A stretch of DNA of 64,000 nucleotides from Cytobacillus firmus (lineage in GTDB: Bacteria; Bacillota; Bacilli; Bacillales; Cytobacillaceae): contig NZ_CP098323.1 in the NCBI RefSeq assembly GCF_023657595.1, forward strand, positions 3,992,001 to 4,056,000. Reading direction: 5' to 3'. Shown here piece by piece: positions 20,525 through 30,979 of the stretch. A model generated the notes under the pieces. The model worked only from the letters and a program-made list of their open reading frames with translations. It had not been told where the DNA came from and ran no database searches. Every line of letters begins with the position of its first letter. Position 1 is the stretch's first letter. The translations under genes and the position numbers were made by a program.

Positions 20525-20850
20525 CTGTTTTCCTTTACAGCATTCAAAAGGGAGTCATATGTAATCTTCCAATGTGATGCATGCCATACCACATCTCCAT
20601 TATTAAACAGAATTGCCTGTGGCGACTCATGTTTAATATGAAAAGCTTCTGCAATGTGATTGGACAAAGGGCGATCATCCTGAACAACCAGGTAATAAGT
20701 ATTTACATCTTTATGCTCTTTTACAAAGCTTTCATATTCTTCATAAGCTGCACCGCTCACAGGGCATGTGGAACTATGTTTTAAAACCAGCAGCTGCTCT
20801 CCTGACTCTACCGCTTGATCGAATGCTTCATGACTATCAAATTTTTTCAT
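20521..20850 (-). CDS. ytxJ: YtxJ, monothiol thioredoxin-fold (bacilliredoxin-like) protein
   Basis: 109 residues, thioredoxin fold with a single-cysteine site CPVS (Cys29) in HSSTCPVSGAAYEEY. The family is described as bacillithiol-system redox protein. ATG after AGGAGGAGAGAAAA. A strong hairpin separates it from ytxH, so it may be expressed by readthrough from the ytxGH operon or from its own promoter. Confidence 0.9.
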   Translation of the reverse strand: MKKFDSHEAFDQAVESGEQLLVLKHSSTCPVSGAAYEEYESFVKEHKDVNTYYLVVQDDRPLSNHIAEAFHIKHESPQAILFNNGDVVWHASHWKITYDSLLNAVKENR

Positions 20851-20870
20851 TTTTCTCTCCTCCTAAAATT

Positions 20871-20909
20871 AAACAACGGTGAAGTTATCGTACCACTTCA
20901 CCGTTGTTT
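20871..20909 (-). terminator. Hairpin between ytxH and ytxJ
   Basis: 15-bp perfect stem AAACAACGGTGAAGT / ACTTCACCGTTGTTT. It could terminate or attenuate transcription before ytxJ. Confidence 0.75.
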
Positions 20910-20920
20910 AAACAAATAGT

Positions 20921-21424
20921 TTAGTTATACTTTTGCTCGGTTTCGTCAAAAGCTTTTTTCGTTTCTTCCAGCTTCATTTGGATTTCTGCATCATTGACTG
21001 GCGCGTTTCCTTCAGCCTGGAATGTTTCGTCAATGATAGCTGCTCCCTCTTCTTCAGCTGTTCCGTTTGAAGGAGCTTGTCCATTTTGATAGTCTTTTAA
21101 GTTTTTCACTTTATTTACAAGCTCATTGGATTGCTTGGTCACTGTTTGAGTTAACACATTTGTTTTCTCTTTAGCAGCATTAGCCAGTTCAGTTCCTTTT
21201 GTCATAGCTGTTTCGCGGTACTGTCCTGATTTTTCTTTTAAGATGGCCGCTTTTTCGCTTAAATCACTTTGAAGCTCTTTTCCTGATTTTGGAGCCAGGA
21301 ACAAAGCTGTAGCTGCGCCAACCATTCCTCCTATAAGAGCACCAATCATAAAATCCTTCGTATTGATATTTTCCTCAGTTTTTACCTGGTTTGAATCAAA
21401 TTGAGTACGGTCTTGGCTATTCAT
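20921..21424 (-). CDS. ytxH: YtxH general stress protein, membrane-anchored
   Basis: 167 residues of the YtxH family: a glycine/alanine-rich membrane segment (FMIGALIGGMVGAATALFLAPKSGKELQ, about 26-45) and an alpha-helical, coiled-coil-like, lysine/glutamate-rich remainder. Function unknown; B. subtilis ytxH is in the sigma-B general stress regulon. ATG at 21424 preceded by AGGAGGAAAAAGGAGA; the longer frame to 21505 runs into ytxG. Confidence 0.88.
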   Translation of the reverse strand: MNSQDRTQFDSNQVKTEENINTKDFMIGALIGGMVGAATALFLAPKSGKELQSDLSEKAAILKEKSGQYRETAMTKGTELANAAKEKTNVLTQTVTKQSNELVNKVKNLKDYQNGQAPSNGTAEEEGAAIIDETFQAEGNAPVNDAEIQMKLEETKKAFDETEQKYN

Positions 21425-21446
21425 TCTCCTTTTTCCTCCTCTTATT

Positions 21447-21932
21447 CTAGTATCGTGCTCTTTCTCTCTGGCGTTCGGGCGGAAGCATTTGTTTCTCGCC
21501 GACATTGTACTGATAAGGGTCTTCTTTTCTCATTTTCCACTTATCCTTGATTTCAAGGAGAACATTGCTCCACTGAACCACCTGTGAGATTTTATCTTTA
21601 TTCTGTTCAAGCTGTGTGTTAACAGAAGATGTGATTTTCTGAATGGATCCATTAAATTTGCGGACAGAGTCACCAACTTCTTTTACCGCAGTTACGACAC
21701 TGTTCAGATTTTCAGACTTCTGCTGAATATCTGTTGCCAGTGAATTTGTTTTGTGCAGAAGGACTGTAGTTTCCTTCGTAACACCGTCTAATTGCCTTTC
21801 AAGGCCTGCTAATGTGTGTGAAACGTTATCTAATGTACCTTGCAAGGATTTTAATGTTTTTGCCAAATAAATGACCAAAACAAGGAATGCAATAGCAATG
21901 ACTGCTACACTTAAGTATAAAATTATTTCCAA
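21447..21932 (-). CDS. ytxG: YtxG, DUF948 membrane protein
   Basis: 161 residues: one N-terminal transmembrane helix (about 3-25) then a long coiled coil ([21 protein letters not shown] onward), typical of DUF948. Function unknown; sigma-B stress protein in B. subtilis. TTG start with GGAGGTG seven bases upstream. First gene of ytxGH(J); a sigma-B-type promoter lies 35 bp upstream. Confidence 0.88.
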   Translation of the reverse strand: MEIILYLSVAVIAIAFLVLVIYLAKTLKSLQGTLDNVSHTLAGLERQLDGVTKETTVLLHKTNSLATDIQQKSENLNSVVTAVKEVGDSVRKFNGSIQKITSSVNTQLEQNKDKISQVVQWSNVLLEIKDKWKMRKEDPYQYNVGEKQMLPPERQRERARY

Positions 21933-21966
21933 TTCCTACACCTCCGGTTGTCTGTATACTAACTTT

Positions 21967-21991
21967 TTACCCAGATGCACTGCCTCTAAAC
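21967..21991 (-). promoter_or_regulatory. Sigma-B-type promoter of ytxGH(J)
   Basis: On the minus strand GTTTAG (21986-21991), 13-bp spacer, GGGTAA (21967-21972); the sigma-B consensus is GTTTAA-N12-15-GGGTAT. The start would be near 21957, about 25 nt before ytxG. B. subtilis ytxG is a known sigma-B operon. Confidence 0.7.
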
Positions 21992-22160
21992 CAGGAGTAC
22001 ATTAATAGATTCAACTTATAACGTCCAAATTCCTTCTCATTCGGGTATTTTCATCAGTTAAAGTAAATATTAGCATAATTGGAAAAGGTTAAACAAAACC
22101 ATTCATTTCGGTTACAATAAGAGTTGTCGGAGAAATAAATTTTGATGGAGGTATATATGC

Positions 22161-23276
22161 ATGAAAGATCCCCGTATTGAAAAACTCGCCAAAAATTTGA
22201 TTAACTATTCAGTCCGTCTCCAGAAAGGCGAGAAAATCCTTATTGAAAATTTTGGACTGCAGAAGGAATTGGTGACGGCTCTGGTTAAGGAAGCATACGA
22301 TGCTGGAGGATACCCATTTGTTTCCTTAAAAGATCATCAGGTGGATCGTTCCCTGCTTTTAGGAGCACAAGAAGAGCAATTCAATATGATGGCTGAATTT
22401 GAAGCAAATGTTATGAGCAAAATGGATGCATACATAGGACTTCGCTCCGGAGATAACATCAACGAGCAGGCTGATGTGCCGGATGATAAAATGAAAATCC
22501 ATGGTTCAACAATTGGACAGAAAGTACATAGAGAAATTCGCGTGCCAAAAACGAAGTGGGTAGTCCTGCGCTATCCAAATGCTTCCATGGCTCAGCTTGC
22601 TAAAATGAGCACAGAGGCATTTGAAGATTTCTACTTTGATGTCTGCAATTTGGATTACGGCAAGATGGATAAAGCAATGGACAGCCTTGTAGAATTAATG
22701 AATAAGACCGATAAAGTCCGGATCACCGGCCCTGGTACAGATCTGTCCTTCTCGATTAAGGATATTCCTGCAATCAAATGTTCCGGTCAGATGAATATTC
22801 CTGATGGAGAGGTTTATACTGCCCCTGTACGTGAGTCTGTGAACGGCGTTATCACTTACAACACACCATCTCCATACCATGGTTTTACATTCGAAAATGT
22901 CAAGCTGACATTTAAAGACGGTAAAATTGTTGAAGCGGAAGCCAATGACAGTGAACGCATCAATAAAATCTTTGATACGGATGAAGGTGCACGCTTTATT
23001 GGTGAATTCGCCATCGGAGTTAATCCATACATTCTTCATCCGATGCAGGATATTCTGTTCGATGAAAAAATCGACGGAAGCTTCCACTTTACACCCGGAC
23101 AGTGCTATGACGAAGCGTATAATGGCAATAAATCAAATATCCACTGGGATATGGTCAACATCCAGCGCCCTGACTATGGCGGCGGTGAGATCTACTTTGA
23201 TGATGTATTAATCCGTAAAGACGGGCGATTCGTCATTGCTGAACTGGAAGCGTTAAATCCAGAGAACTTAAAATAG
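22161..23276 (+). CDS. ampS: M29-family aminopeptidase
   Basis: 371 residues of the thermophilic metalloprotease family M29 (aminopeptidase T/S). Conserved blocks include VRLQKGEKILIENFG at the N-terminus and the dimetal-site segments FTFENVKLTFKDGKIVEAEA, GEFAIGVNP and HWDMV near residues 225-350. It removes N-terminal residues from peptides in the cytosol. The ATG follows TGGAGGTATATATGC. It is somewhat shorter than AmpS of B. subtilis (about 410). Single gene ending in a terminator shared with murC. Confidence 0.9.
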   Translation: MKDPRIEKLAKNLINYSVRLQKGEKILIENFGLQKELVTALVKEAYDAGGYPFVSLKDHQVDRSLLLGAQEEQFNMMAEFEANVMSKMDAYIGLRSGDNINEQADVPDDKMKIHGSTIGQKVHREIRVPKTKWVVLRYPNASMAQLAKMSTEAFEDFYFDVCNLDYGKMDKAMDSLVELMNKTDKVRITGPGTDLSFSIKDIPAIKCSGQMNIPDGEVYTAPVRESVNGVITYNTPSPYHGFTFENVKLTFKDGKIVEAEANDSERINKIFDTDEGARFIGEFAIGVNPYILHPMQDILFDEKIDGSFHFTPGQCYDEAYNGNKSNIHWDMVNIQRPDYGGGEIYFDDVLIRKDGRFVIAELEALNPENLK

Positions 23277-23291
23277 GGTCACGAGTCTATG

Positions 23292-23331
23292 TAAAAAAGG
23301 ATGCTTCCTGAGCGGAGCATCCTTTTTATAA
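23292..23331. terminator. Bidirectional terminator between ampS and murC
   Basis: Stem AAAAAGGATGCT / AGCATCCTTTTT with T-runs both ways. Confidence 0.88.
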
Positions 23332-23332
23332 A

Positions 23333-24628
23333 TTATATTTGGTTTTCGTATGCCTGCTGGAATTTTTGGATATCTCCGGCACCCATAAACATAATTACAC
23401 TTTCCTCATGATTTCTTAGGATAGCTGTTTCTTCCTCATTTAAAATTTGTGCATTAGGAATTTTATCCTTTAGATCATTGATCGTGAGCTTTCCATGGTT
23501 TTCCCGGGCAGAGCCAAAGATTTCACATAGATAAACCTTGTCAGCCAAATTGAGGCTTGATGCGAAATCCTCAAGAAATGCCTGAGTCCTCGTAAAAGTA
23601 TGAGGCTGGAAAACGGCGACAACTTCCTTTTCAGGATACTTTTGTCTGGCAGCTTCTACAGTTGCCTTAATTTCTGTCGGATGATGGGCATAATCATCAA
23701 TAATTACTTGAGAGCCCACTTTCTTCTCGGAAAATCTTCTTTTCACCCCTTCAAAGGAAAGAAGCTGTTCCTGAACAATCTTCGCATCAATCTCTTCATA
23801 ATGACATAAAGCGATGACAGCTAAAGAGTTCAGGACATTATGATCTCCATAGGCGGCAATTGAAAACGTCTCATAGAAGGTATTGCGGACAAAAACGTCA
23901 AATGTTGTTCCTTCAGTCGTCTTAACAACATTGCGTGCCTGGAAATCATTTTCTTCTCCGAAACCGTAAAATACGACAGGCACCTTAGCCTGTATTTTTT
24001 GCAGCTGTTCGTCATCACCACATGCAAAAATGCCCTTATTGACTTGCCAAGACATCTCCTGAAAAGCAGAGAAAACATCTTCAACATTGGCAAAGTAGTC
24101 AGGGTGGTCGAAATCGATGTTCGTCATTATCGCATAATCCGGGTAGTAAGAAAGGAAGTGTCTTCTGTATTCACAAGCTTCAAAAACAAAATACTCAGCT
24201 TCTTCGTCCCCTTTGCCCGTACCGTCTCCAATAAGGAATGAAGTTGGTTTTGCACCTCTCATAACATGTGCAAGCAAGCCTGTAGTGGATGTTTTTCCAT
24301 GTGCTCCTGTCACAGCAATGCTTGTGAAATTCTTCATAAAATCACCTAAGAAGCGGTGATATCGCACAACAGGCAAGCCAAGCTTCATTGCTTCCTCAAT
24401 CTCTTCATGCGTGTCCGGATATGCATTCCCGGCGATTACCGTCATGCCCGGCTGTATATTTTCCTTTTGAAAGGGAAGGATCTTTACTCCAGATTTTTCA
24501 AGCGCCACCTGTGTAAAAAAGTGTTTCTCAAAATCGGAGCCTTGAACCTGATAGTTCATATCATGCAGAACTTGTGCCAATGCACTCATTCCGGACCCCT
24601 TAATACCTACGAAATGGTAAATAGTCAT
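23333..24628 (-). CDS. murC: UDP-N-acetylmuramate--L-alanine ligase
   Basis: 431 residues, the first Mur ligase, adding L-Ala to UDP-MurNAc in the cytosol. N-terminal [14 protein letters not shown] loop [10 protein letters not shown] (108-117), central [13 protein letters not shown] and [10 protein letters not shown] in the C-terminal part. ATG at 24628 with GGAGG eight bases upstream; a five-codon extension was rejected. An extended -10 promoter lies about 150 bp upstream. Confidence 0.97.
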   Translation of the reverse strand: MTIYHFVGIKGSGMSALAQVLHDMNYQVQGSDFEKHFFTQVALEKSGVKILPFQKENIQPGMTVIAGNAYPDTHEEIEEAMKLGLPVVRYHRFLGDFMKNFTSIAVTGAHGKTSTTGLLAHVMRGAKPTSFLIGDGTGKGDEEAEYFVFEACEYRRHFLSYYPDYAIMTNIDFDHPDYFANVEDVFSAFQEMSWQVNKGIFACGDDEQLQKIQAKVPVVFYGFGEENDFQARNVVKTTEGTTFDVFVRNTFYETFSIAAYGDHNVLNSLAVIALCHYEEIDAKIVQEQLLSFEGVKRRFSEKKVGSQVIIDDYAHHPTEIKATVEAARQKYPEKEVVAVFQPHTFTRTQAFLEDFASSLNLADKVYLCEIFGSARENHGKLTINDLKDKIPNAQILNEEETAILRNHEESVIMFMGAGDIQKFQQAYENQI

Positions 24629-24964
24629 ATAAAGAACCTCCAACCATCGTATATCTGTAAAACAGTATATGACATATATCTAGTTTTGCGCATATCCCTT
24701 GAGAAGACATGCTTCCGTGACTGTGCTGCTATGCTGTTTCGATGTTATTTATATAAACTTACACTTTAATGTATTGAAACATTATATCATTAATCGATTT
24801 TAAAAACTATGTAACGTATTGCCAGCTATTTATACCCTAAACATTACATATAAACCATTGGATATCAGGAAGGCTCTCTATTCCCGCCCTGGAGCTGTTC
24901 AGCTTTACGAGAAGAATGCAAAACCGAAGTGAGCCTACCATATCCATTTAAAAGTATTGCTCTG
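24629..24964. other. Intergenic region upstream of murC
   Basis: No credible gene. On the minus strand an extended -10 (TGATATAAT, 24781-24789) is the likely murC promoter, leaving a leader of about 145 nt without recognisable structure. The part next to the phosphoribosyltransferase gene has a weak dyad (AGGCTC at about 24871 / GAGCCT at about 24930) that could end its transcript. Confidence 0.4.
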
Positions 24965-26062
24965 TTATTCAACTCTTTCAAGGCGGGGGTTGGGGCGGTA
25001 ACGGCGTCCTGCCTTGGCAGCGTGCTTGCCGTCTATCATTACATTATCTCCCGTGAACCCAATGGTGATCTTAAGAAGGCTGCTTCCCACACCATAAGTA
25101 TCAACTGGAACACCCTTTTCTTCAAAATCACGGATTCGGGATTCGGTGAAGCCTCCGCTCACCACAATCTTCACATGGCCGAAGCCTTCGTCATCCAGCG
25201 CTTTTCTTAGAGCAAAAATCAGTTCAGCATTGACTCCACGCGGGTCAAATGTTCCCAGGACATGCTGATTTCTTAAGAAATATTGATCAATCATCGTTCT
25301 GGAGGTGTCAACCCGGACACCTTTAAGTTCATCGCCAAAAGCCCTTGCGACTTTCAGTGAGTCAGTGATTGCATCATTGTTATAATCTACAAGAGCAACT
25401 AAATCGTCTTCAGGAAACGTCTCCTGATAAGCTTCAGCAGCCGCAACGATATCTCCCTTAAACATTTGAATCAGCGCATGCGGCATTGTTCCCATGCCCT
25501 TTTTGCCCCACCATTCGTTCATGGCATGTGTTGCCTGGGCTGTTGCACCCCCAATATAAGCTGCATATCCATCACCAGCCTGGGTGGTGTAATGATCATC
25601 CCGGTCTCCCATGAATATGACCTGTTTTTGAACACCGGAAACTCCTGCTGCTTTTACCACATTATAGACATTTGTGGCAACCGAAGTTCTTCTGGCCAAT
25701 ATGCCGTCAATGATTCCTTCGAGATAGCCGAAATCCTGATATCTACCTGTTATGGTCATTATTGTTTCAAAGGGTGAAATCTTGTCACCATCTTTTAATG
25801 AATGGATTTCCAGATCATCCGGACGGTCCGCAAATGTTTTTAATAACGCAATAACTTCATCTGTCCCGCATAGAACGGCATGACTCTTTTGAAAAAACTG
25901 CATAGTTACAATTTTATCAACGTGATATTTCTTCACAATTTCTCTGGTCTTTAGGAAGTAAACCGCTGAAAACCAGCCATCTCTTACACGTTCATCAAAT
26001 TTAAAAGTCTGGTTTGTCAGACGCTTTATTTCTCCCTTAACCTTCATTTCAATCTCTTTCAT
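24965..26062 (-). CDS. Nicotinate phosphoribosyltransferase
   Basis: 365 residues of the NAPRTase family: HVDKIVTMQFFQKSHAVLCG near the N-terminus, GDRDDHYTTQAGDGYAAYIGGATAQATHAMNEW segment in the centre, and VALVDYNNDAITDSLKVARAFG plus VSGGFTESRIRDFE in the PRPP-binding half. It joins nicotinate with PRPP to nicotinate mononucleotide for NAD salvage. It is shorter than the pncB (YueK, about 490) of B. subtilis and is not, as I recall, at this place there, so it may be a lineage-specific addition between sftA and murC. ATG with AAGGAG eight bases upstream. Confidence 0.9.
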   Translation of the reverse strand: MKEIEMKVKGEIKRLTNQTFKFDERVRDGWFSAVYFLKTREIVKKYHVDKIVTMQFFQKSHAVLCGTDEVIALLKTFADRPDDLEIHSLKDGDKISPFETIMTITGRYQDFGYLEGIIDGILARRTSVATNVYNVVKAAGVSGVQKQVIFMGDRDDHYTTQAGDGYAAYIGGATAQATHAMNEWWGKKGMGTMPHALIQMFKGDIVAAAEAYQETFPEDDLVALVDYNNDAITDSLKVARAFGDELKGVRVDTSRTMIDQYFLRNQHVLGTFDPRGVNAELIFALRKALDDEGFGHVKIVVSGGFTESRIRDFEEKGVPVDTYGVGSSLLKITIGFTGDNVMIDGKHAAKAGRRYRPNPRLERVE

Positions 26063-26085
26063 CCCAAGCTCCTTACAAACATGAA

Positions 26086-26168
26086 AGAAAGCAGGCTTGC
26101 CTGCAGACTTGGCGTAGCAAGGAGCAGGCCCCTAAGCCGGCAGGACGCCGGCTTATGAATGCTTTCTT
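26086..26168. repeat. GC-rich intergenic hairpin element
   Basis: Outer arms AAAGAAAGCA and TGCTTTCTTC bracket two smaller hairpins, GCAGGC.TTGCCTGC and AAGCCGGC-AGGAC-GCCGGCTT. It lies between sftA and the phosphoribosyltransferase gene and could terminate sftA transcription or be a repeat remnant. Confidence 0.5.
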
Positions 26169-26225
26169 CGTTATCGTAGTAGTTATTCATATTATTTTAA
26201 ACATGCAAGTAAAGAATACCATGGA

Positions 26226-29060
26226 TTAATTTAATGTACTAGTGTCTTGTATGGATTCAAGATCAGCCGCAGTAATAAGGACATCCCTTGGTTTGCTGCC
26301 TCTATTTTCTGAAATGAATCCTTGTTTTTCCATCATATCAATCAGCCTGGCTGCCCTATTATAGCCTATTTTAAATCTTCTTTGCAGACTTGAAGTGGAA
26401 GCAGAGCCCTGATCAACAACAAACTCGCATGCTTCAAAAAACAGTTCATCTTCTTCTTCAATGGCTTGGGCTTTTTTCAGAAGCTCTTCCTGCTCAAATA
26501 AGTAATCAGGTTCTTGTTCCCTGCGTACATGGGCTACGACATCATCAATTTCTTTGTCTGAAACAAATGTCCCTTGGAGCCTGACCGGCTTTGAGGATCC
26601 ATTTTCAAGGAAAAGCATATCTCCCCGGCCCAGCAGCTTTTCCGCTCCGCTTATATCAATGATTGTTCTTGAATCAATTTGAGATGACACAGAGAATGCA
26701 ATCCTTGTTGGGACATTCGCTTTGATTAAGCCGGTAATAACATCTACGGAAGGCCGCTGGGTTGCGATAATCAGATGCATTCCGCATGCACGGGCTTTCT
26801 GTGCAATCCGGCAAATGGCTTCTTCCACATCGGCCGGCGCCATCATCATCAGGTCTGCCAGCTCATCAATCACAATGACCATAAATGGAAGCTTCTCTGA
26901 ATATTGCTGATGCTCTTCAGCCAGCTCATTAAAACGGTTTATATCCCGTACACCGGCATGGGCAAATAATTCATATCTCCGCTCCATTTCCTCTACAGCC
27001 CACTTCAGGGCAGCTGTTGCTGCTTTTACATCGGTAATAACCGGGCTGACTAAATGGGGGATTCGATTATATGGTGCAAGTTCGACCATTTTCGGGTCAA
27101 TCAGGAGAAGCTTTAATTCATCCGGACTTGCCTTATACAAAAGGCTTACAAGGATCGTGTTGATACAGACGCTTTTCCCTGATCCCGTTGCACCGGCAAT
27201 TAAACCGTGGGGCATTTTCCTTAAATCCGTCACAATCGGCTTTCCTGAGATATCGAGGCCAAGCACAGCAGTCAATGGGGAGCTTCCATTCTGGAACTCA
27301 GGGGTGTTTATGATCTCACTGATAAATACCGGACGGCTGCTCTGGTTTGGAACCTCAATGCCGATTGTATGCTTTCCTGGAATTGGTGCCTCAATCCTAA
27401 TATCCCTTGCTGCCAGACTAAGCTTGATATCATCCGAGAGGTTCGTGATTTTATTCACCTTGACCCCCGGTTCAGGCTGCACTTCAAATCTTGTTACAGA
27501 AGGTCCTTGCGTAACATTGACTACCCTGGCCCTGACATTGAAATTCTGCAGGGTGGAGTTTAACATTTGTTCCTGTTCGTAAAGCCAATCAGATGCTTCA
27601 TCCATGATTACCGGCGGTGTCAGTAATGTCCGCGAAGGGAATTGGTAATACGAAATGTCATCTTCCGCCCGATATATCTGCTGTTCCTTCATCCTGTCCG
27701 ATTCCGGTGAAGTCGGGTAATCCTCAATTCTTTCCGCTGAAGCAGCAGTCTGCTGGATGCTTTCAGATGGAAACACCGTGATATTATTTTTTTTTTCATC
27801 TGCAGGCTTTGATATTTTTCCCTGCTGGTTCATTTTTTTTCTGTCATTGTTCAGCATAATGACGTTGAATGGGATTGACCCTCTGGAAGAAGGCTTTTCC
27901 TCTTGAACATTTTTTTCCTGCACTGGATTCGGCATATCTTCATTCTCTGATTCTATGTTTATATCCTGGATTAATTGACTTTCCTCTAGAACCTCTTCAG
28001 CCTCTGGTTCAGGGATCGCATTAGAATTTAAATCATCCTGTCCGGAAAGTTCTGCTGTGTCTTCTGTGTATTCTTCTGTTTCTTCTTCATGAAGAGCCTC
28101 TTCAATCATATTTGCGAGCGATCTGCTGACTTCAGATTTTTTTTCATGATCAATGCTCTCTTCATGGTTTGAAAACTCATTGCCTGCTGGTTTGGAAGAA
28201 TCAGGATGGATGACAGGTTCCAGCTCATCGTCCAATGCTGCATGTGTTTCCACTTCACAGGGTTCTTTTTCTTGGTTTTCCTCTGGAACTTCAAACATTA
28301 ATTCAGATGCTTCACCTATTTTATATTTTTTTGCTGCCGGTTCCTCTTTTTCCAATGCAGCAGCCTGTCCCTGGAAAGCTTCCAGCTTATCAGTAATGAC
28401 GGTTTTTCTTTCTTTTGGCGAATCAGCAGCAGTCATCTTCGGCCTATTTTGAGGCTTCTGCTGAATTTTGCGCATAACCTCATCGTATGTAATTTCCCTG
28501 CGGTTATTTTCCTGTTCCCCGTTCCCTGATTGATCCTTAGGAGTGTTTGAACCTGGTCTCTTAAAACCATATATCGGGGATGGAATTTCTGTTGGCTGGA
28601 AAGGCCTTTTCTTATTGGCAGCCTCTCTTTCGTTGCGGGTCAGGATTTTTTCTTCACTTGCAGGTGATGGCGCAGTCTTTTTTTGCCGCTCCCTTTCTGC
28701 GGAACGGGGCACCCTTTTTTCATGAAATGGAGAATCTGCCGGTTTTCTCTGCCGCTCCGTTTCCCTTATCCTTGGCTGCCGTTTTTCAGGTGTTTCTTTA
28801 ACCGTCTGCCCGCGTGTATACTCCTGCTTTTGCTGCCTCTTATTATCCCGGGCTGCTTCATGGTCAGGTATGACCGGAAAACGGAATTGGCCTTTAGGAT
28901 ATTGATAAACTACTTTAGCGTCTATATCTCTTGAACTTTCTTTTGTACTTTGAGAAGCAGGCTGTTTCTCTTGATTTTGCTCATCCGCATGGTCTTCAAA
29001 TTCCTCATAGTCTTCATCATTATCTTTAAACATATGGAACAGCTTCTTAATCCAGCTCAT
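26226..29060 (-). CDS. sftA: DNA translocase SftA (FtsK/SpoIIIE family)
   Basis: 944 residues; B. subtilis SftA is about 950. No N-terminal transmembrane helices, which separates it from SpoIIIE. Residues 1 to about 480 are acidic/basic, low complexity and probably disordered. The motor follows: GATGSGKS (623-630), [12 protein letters not shown] Walker B, and [35 protein letters not shown] segments; the last 65 residues form the winged-helix gamma domain ([18 protein letters not shown]). It moves chromosome DNA out of the closing septum. Weak ribosome binding site (AGAAAGAGTTGATATAA). Confidence 0.95.
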   Translation of the reverse strand: MSWIKKLFHMFKDNDEDYEEFEDHADEQNQEKQPASQSTKESSRDIDAKVVYQYPKGQFRFPVIPDHEAARDNKRQQKQEYTRGQTVKETPEKRQPRIRETERQRKPADSPFHEKRVPRSAERERQKKTAPSPASEEKILTRNEREAANKKRPFQPTEIPSPIYGFKRPGSNTPKDQSGNGEQENNRREITYDEVMRKIQQKPQNRPKMTAADSPKERKTVITDKLEAFQGQAAALEKEEPAAKKYKIGEASELMFEVPEENQEKEPCEVETHAALDDELEPVIHPDSSKPAGNEFSNHEESIDHEKKSEVSRSLANMIEEALHEEETEEYTEDTAELSGQDDLNSNAIPEPEAEEVLEESQLIQDINIESENEDMPNPVQEKNVQEEKPSSRGSIPFNVIMLNNDRKKMNQQGKISKPADEKKNNITVFPSESIQQTAASAERIEDYPTSPESDRMKEQQIYRAEDDISYYQFPSRTLLTPPVIMDEASDWLYEQEQMLNSTLQNFNVRARVVNVTQGPSVTRFEVQPEPGVKVNKITNLSDDIKLSLAARDIRIEAPIPGKHTIGIEVPNQSSRPVFISEIINTPEFQNGSSPLTAVLGLDISGKPIVTDLRKMPHGLIAGATGSGKSVCINTILVSLLYKASPDELKLLLIDPKMVELAPYNRIPHLVSPVITDVKAATAALKWAVEEMERRYELFAHAGVRDINRFNELAEEHQQYSEKLPFMVIVIDELADLMMMAPADVEEAICRIAQKARACGMHLIIATQRPSVDVITGLIKANVPTRIAFSVSSQIDSRTIIDISGAEKLLGRGDMLFLENGSSKPVRLQGTFVSDKEIDDVVAHVRREQEPDYLFEQEELLKKAQAIEEEDELFFEACEFVVDQGSASTSSLQRRFKIGYNRAARLIDMMEKQGFISENRGSKPRDVLITAADLESIQDTSTLN

Positions 29061-29106
29061 TTATATCAACTCTTTCTATCAAAAACTTTGTTAGACTATC
29101 TCTATT

Positions 29107-29115
29107 ATTTTAGCA
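29107..29115 (-). promoter_or_regulatory. Possible extended -10 promoter of sftA
   Basis: On the minus strand TGCTAAAAT, with TTCAAA 16 bp upstream as a weak -35. The sftA start is about 45 bp downstream. Confidence 0.4.
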
Positions 29116-29420
29116 GTTATTCACAGATTTTGAATAAGAAATCCGAGAATGAGTCCTTTTAAAGGCAGAATGGGTAAATTTACAAACAAACGAAGAGCTG
29201 CAGACATACTTTCGACTCAGAGCAGTTAAAAGATTTATTTGTACAGACATCTGACTTTTTTCACAGTTCTGTTTTACTTTTTAATAGAAATAATTGATTG
29301 TTATATAATTCGAAAACAAATAATCACTCCTGGGGGTTTATTTCCCTTTTTTCAGAATGGATCAGCACGGTTAACAAAAAGACTCTTTTCGTATGAATTG
29401 TTGTATTTTCACCTATCAAT

Positions 29421-29624
29421 GCTGCCCGTTTATTTCCGCTCCAGGATGCTCAGCGAACCGTGGGCAGGCGCTGAGCATCCTCGACGCTGCGCGTCTGCGG
29501 GGTCTCACCTGTCCCGCTACTCCCTCAGGACTTTGAATATACTTTCTTGAGTAAAACACCGCACGAAGAAAATGCGAAGGCATTTTCGAGGATCTCGCCC
29601 CTTCCGCTACAATCAACTCAGTAA
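29421..29624. repeat. Dispersed repeat family C, copy 1
   Basis: Shares long blocks with the copy at 53029-53224: CTGCCCGTT.ATTTCCGCT, GGGGTCTCACCTGTCCCGCT, CTTTGAATATACTTTCTTGA-like and AAGAAAATGCG.AAGGCATTTTCGAGGATC (positions rather than identity given). Common type of Bacillaceae intergenic repeat. With AT-rich DNA on both sides it fills the sftA-ytpQ gap, where B. subtilis has ytpR. Confidence 0.75.
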
Positions 29625-29665
29625 ATAATATACAATTAGCAACAAACCTTGCGAAAACAGCCAAT

Positions 29666-29693
29666 AAAAAAGACCACATTGAAGTGGCCTTTA
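29666..29693 (-). terminator. Terminator of ytpQ
   Basis: On the minus strand AAAGGCCAC-TTCAA-TGTGGTCTTTTTT, just after the stop. Confidence 0.82.
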
Positions 29694-29697
29694 AAAG

Positions 29698-30498
29698 CTA
29701 TTTCTTTTTATTCTTACCCAAAATAAATATGGGTTCAAACTCTCCATTTTCGTATAAAAATGATAGGGAAGTAATGGGCACTCTTCCGCTCGCAAAGAAA
29801 CTCATAGTCATCTGGGCGAGAACGTCATAGCCTGTTTCATTTTTAATATCAGCAATGATTAATACATCCTGATGCGGAACTGCCACTGCCATGGTTCCTT
29901 CTGCTTTCCTGCTCATTTCTTTAATGAACGAATCATTCAGTATCCTGCTTGCATCATATCCATCATTCTTATTTAAGAAATAGAAAGTATTGCCTGCTAC
30001 AGTATCCGATTTCATATCTGTCGAGAGAGATCTTACATTAAATAGAGCCGTTTCTTTAATTCTTTCCGGATTCCAGCCCTCTTTTTCCATTAGCTGTGCA
30101 TCAATAAGTCGATACGTTTTACCGAGGTCAAGGGCATAATAGATCCGGGTTTCAGCCGTGTGTTCATCTGTCAGAAAAGGAACGCCTTCCTGTGATTCAC
30201 CCGGAAAAGAGGTTGATCGAATGACCGGAAAAATGTTTTTTTCATGCCCGGATAAATGAGCATCCTCCACCATTGCTTCCAGGCCTTCTTCCACATAATA
30301 AACGACTTCGTCAATCGCTTTTTCCTTTTGCTCCTGCCATTTAGCTATAATGCCCGGCAGAGAGATGGTAATCCCCTTTCCCGTGTTCTTATTTTCTATT
30401 CTAAGCTGATCTTTTTCCCTGTCAAAAGAGAAAGTTCGGTTCTCTTTTGCTAAGCGCTGCTCCAATTCATTTTTCATTTTCCTGCTATCCATTTTCAT
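29698..30498 (-). CDS. ytpQ: YtpQ, DUF1444 family protein
   Basis: 266 residues, soluble, no signal peptide or membrane segment. The start [20 protein letters not shown] and the block [33 protein letters not shown] match the YtpQ family (DUF1444). Function unknown. ATG after AAAGGAGGGGCTTATAT. It follows the ytpP and PTS-like genes on the same strand but is separated by a hairpin and a repeat. Confidence 0.9.
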   Translation of the reverse strand: MKMDSRKMKNELEQRLAKENRTFSFDREKDQLRIENKNTGKGITISLPGIIAKWQEQKEKAIDEVVYYVEEGLEAMVEDAHLSGHEKNIFPVIRSTSFPGESQEGVPFLTDEHTAETRIYYALDLGKTYRLIDAQLMEKEGWNPERIKETALFNVRSLSTDMKSDTVAGNTFYFLNKNDGYDASRILNDSFIKEMSRKAEGTMAVAVPHQDVLIIADIKNETGYDVLAQMTMSFFASGRVPITSLSFLYENGEFEPIFILGKNKKK

Positions 30499-30545
30499 AT
30501 ATAAGCCCCTCCTTTGGGGATTGATTTCCGACTATCATTTTACAC

Positions 30546-30583
30546 TAATAAACCCTCCTGCTCAAAAAAGATGCAGGAGGGCA
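30546..30583 (-). terminator. Hairpin after ytpP
   Basis: Perfect stem CCCTCCTGC / GCAGGAGGG, loop containing six A (T on the minus strand). Lies between ytpP and ytpQ. Confidence 0.6.
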
Positions 30584-30584
30584 T

Positions 30585-30640
30585 AAAAGCGGAAGTGACT
30601 TGCCCGCCACTGAAATCGAGGGGGCAGGCGCTGAAGCTGT
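30585..30640. repeat. B-type repeat unit (short)
   Basis: AAAGCGGAAGTGACTTGCCC .. CGAGGGGGCAGGCGCTGAAGCT, the ends of the B family without a long middle. Compare 38690-38875. Confidence 0.65.
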
Positions 30641-30661
30641 TTTATCAAATAATTGCCAGGC

Positions 30662-30979
30662 CTAGTTTTCCAGAGTTTGAATAAAGTTCTCGATTTCTTC
30701 CTGAGTTTTGCGGTCTTTGCTGACAAAGCGGCCGAGCTCCTGACCATCCCTGAATCCAATGAAGCTCGGAATGCCAAAGACATCAAGCTCAATGCAAAGA
30801 TCAATGAATTGATCGCGGTCTACATAAACGAAATTATAGTCCCTATATTTTGCTTCAATTTCAGGCAATACCGGTTCAATCACCCGGCAATCAGGACACC
30901 AGTCTGCTGAAAACATGAAAATGTGTTTCCCGCTGCTGCGCATCTCGTTAAATTGCTCTATTGATTCCAATTTTTTCAT
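30662..30979 (-). CDS. ytpP: YtpP, thioredoxin-like protein
   Basis: 105 residues, thioredoxin fold with the redox site ADWCPDC (Cys28, Cys31) and the cis-proline region FGIPSFIGF. Likely a cytosolic thiol-disulfide reductase; substrate unknown. Its start overlaps the stop of the upstream PTS-like permease gene by 4 bp, so the two are translationally coupled, an unusual pairing. Confidence 0.92.
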   Translation of the reverse strand: MKKLESIEQFNEMRSSGKHIFMFSADWCPDCRVIEPVLPEIEAKYRDYNFVYVDRDQFIDLCIELDVFGIPSFIGFRDGQELGRFVSKDRKTQEEIENFIQTLEN

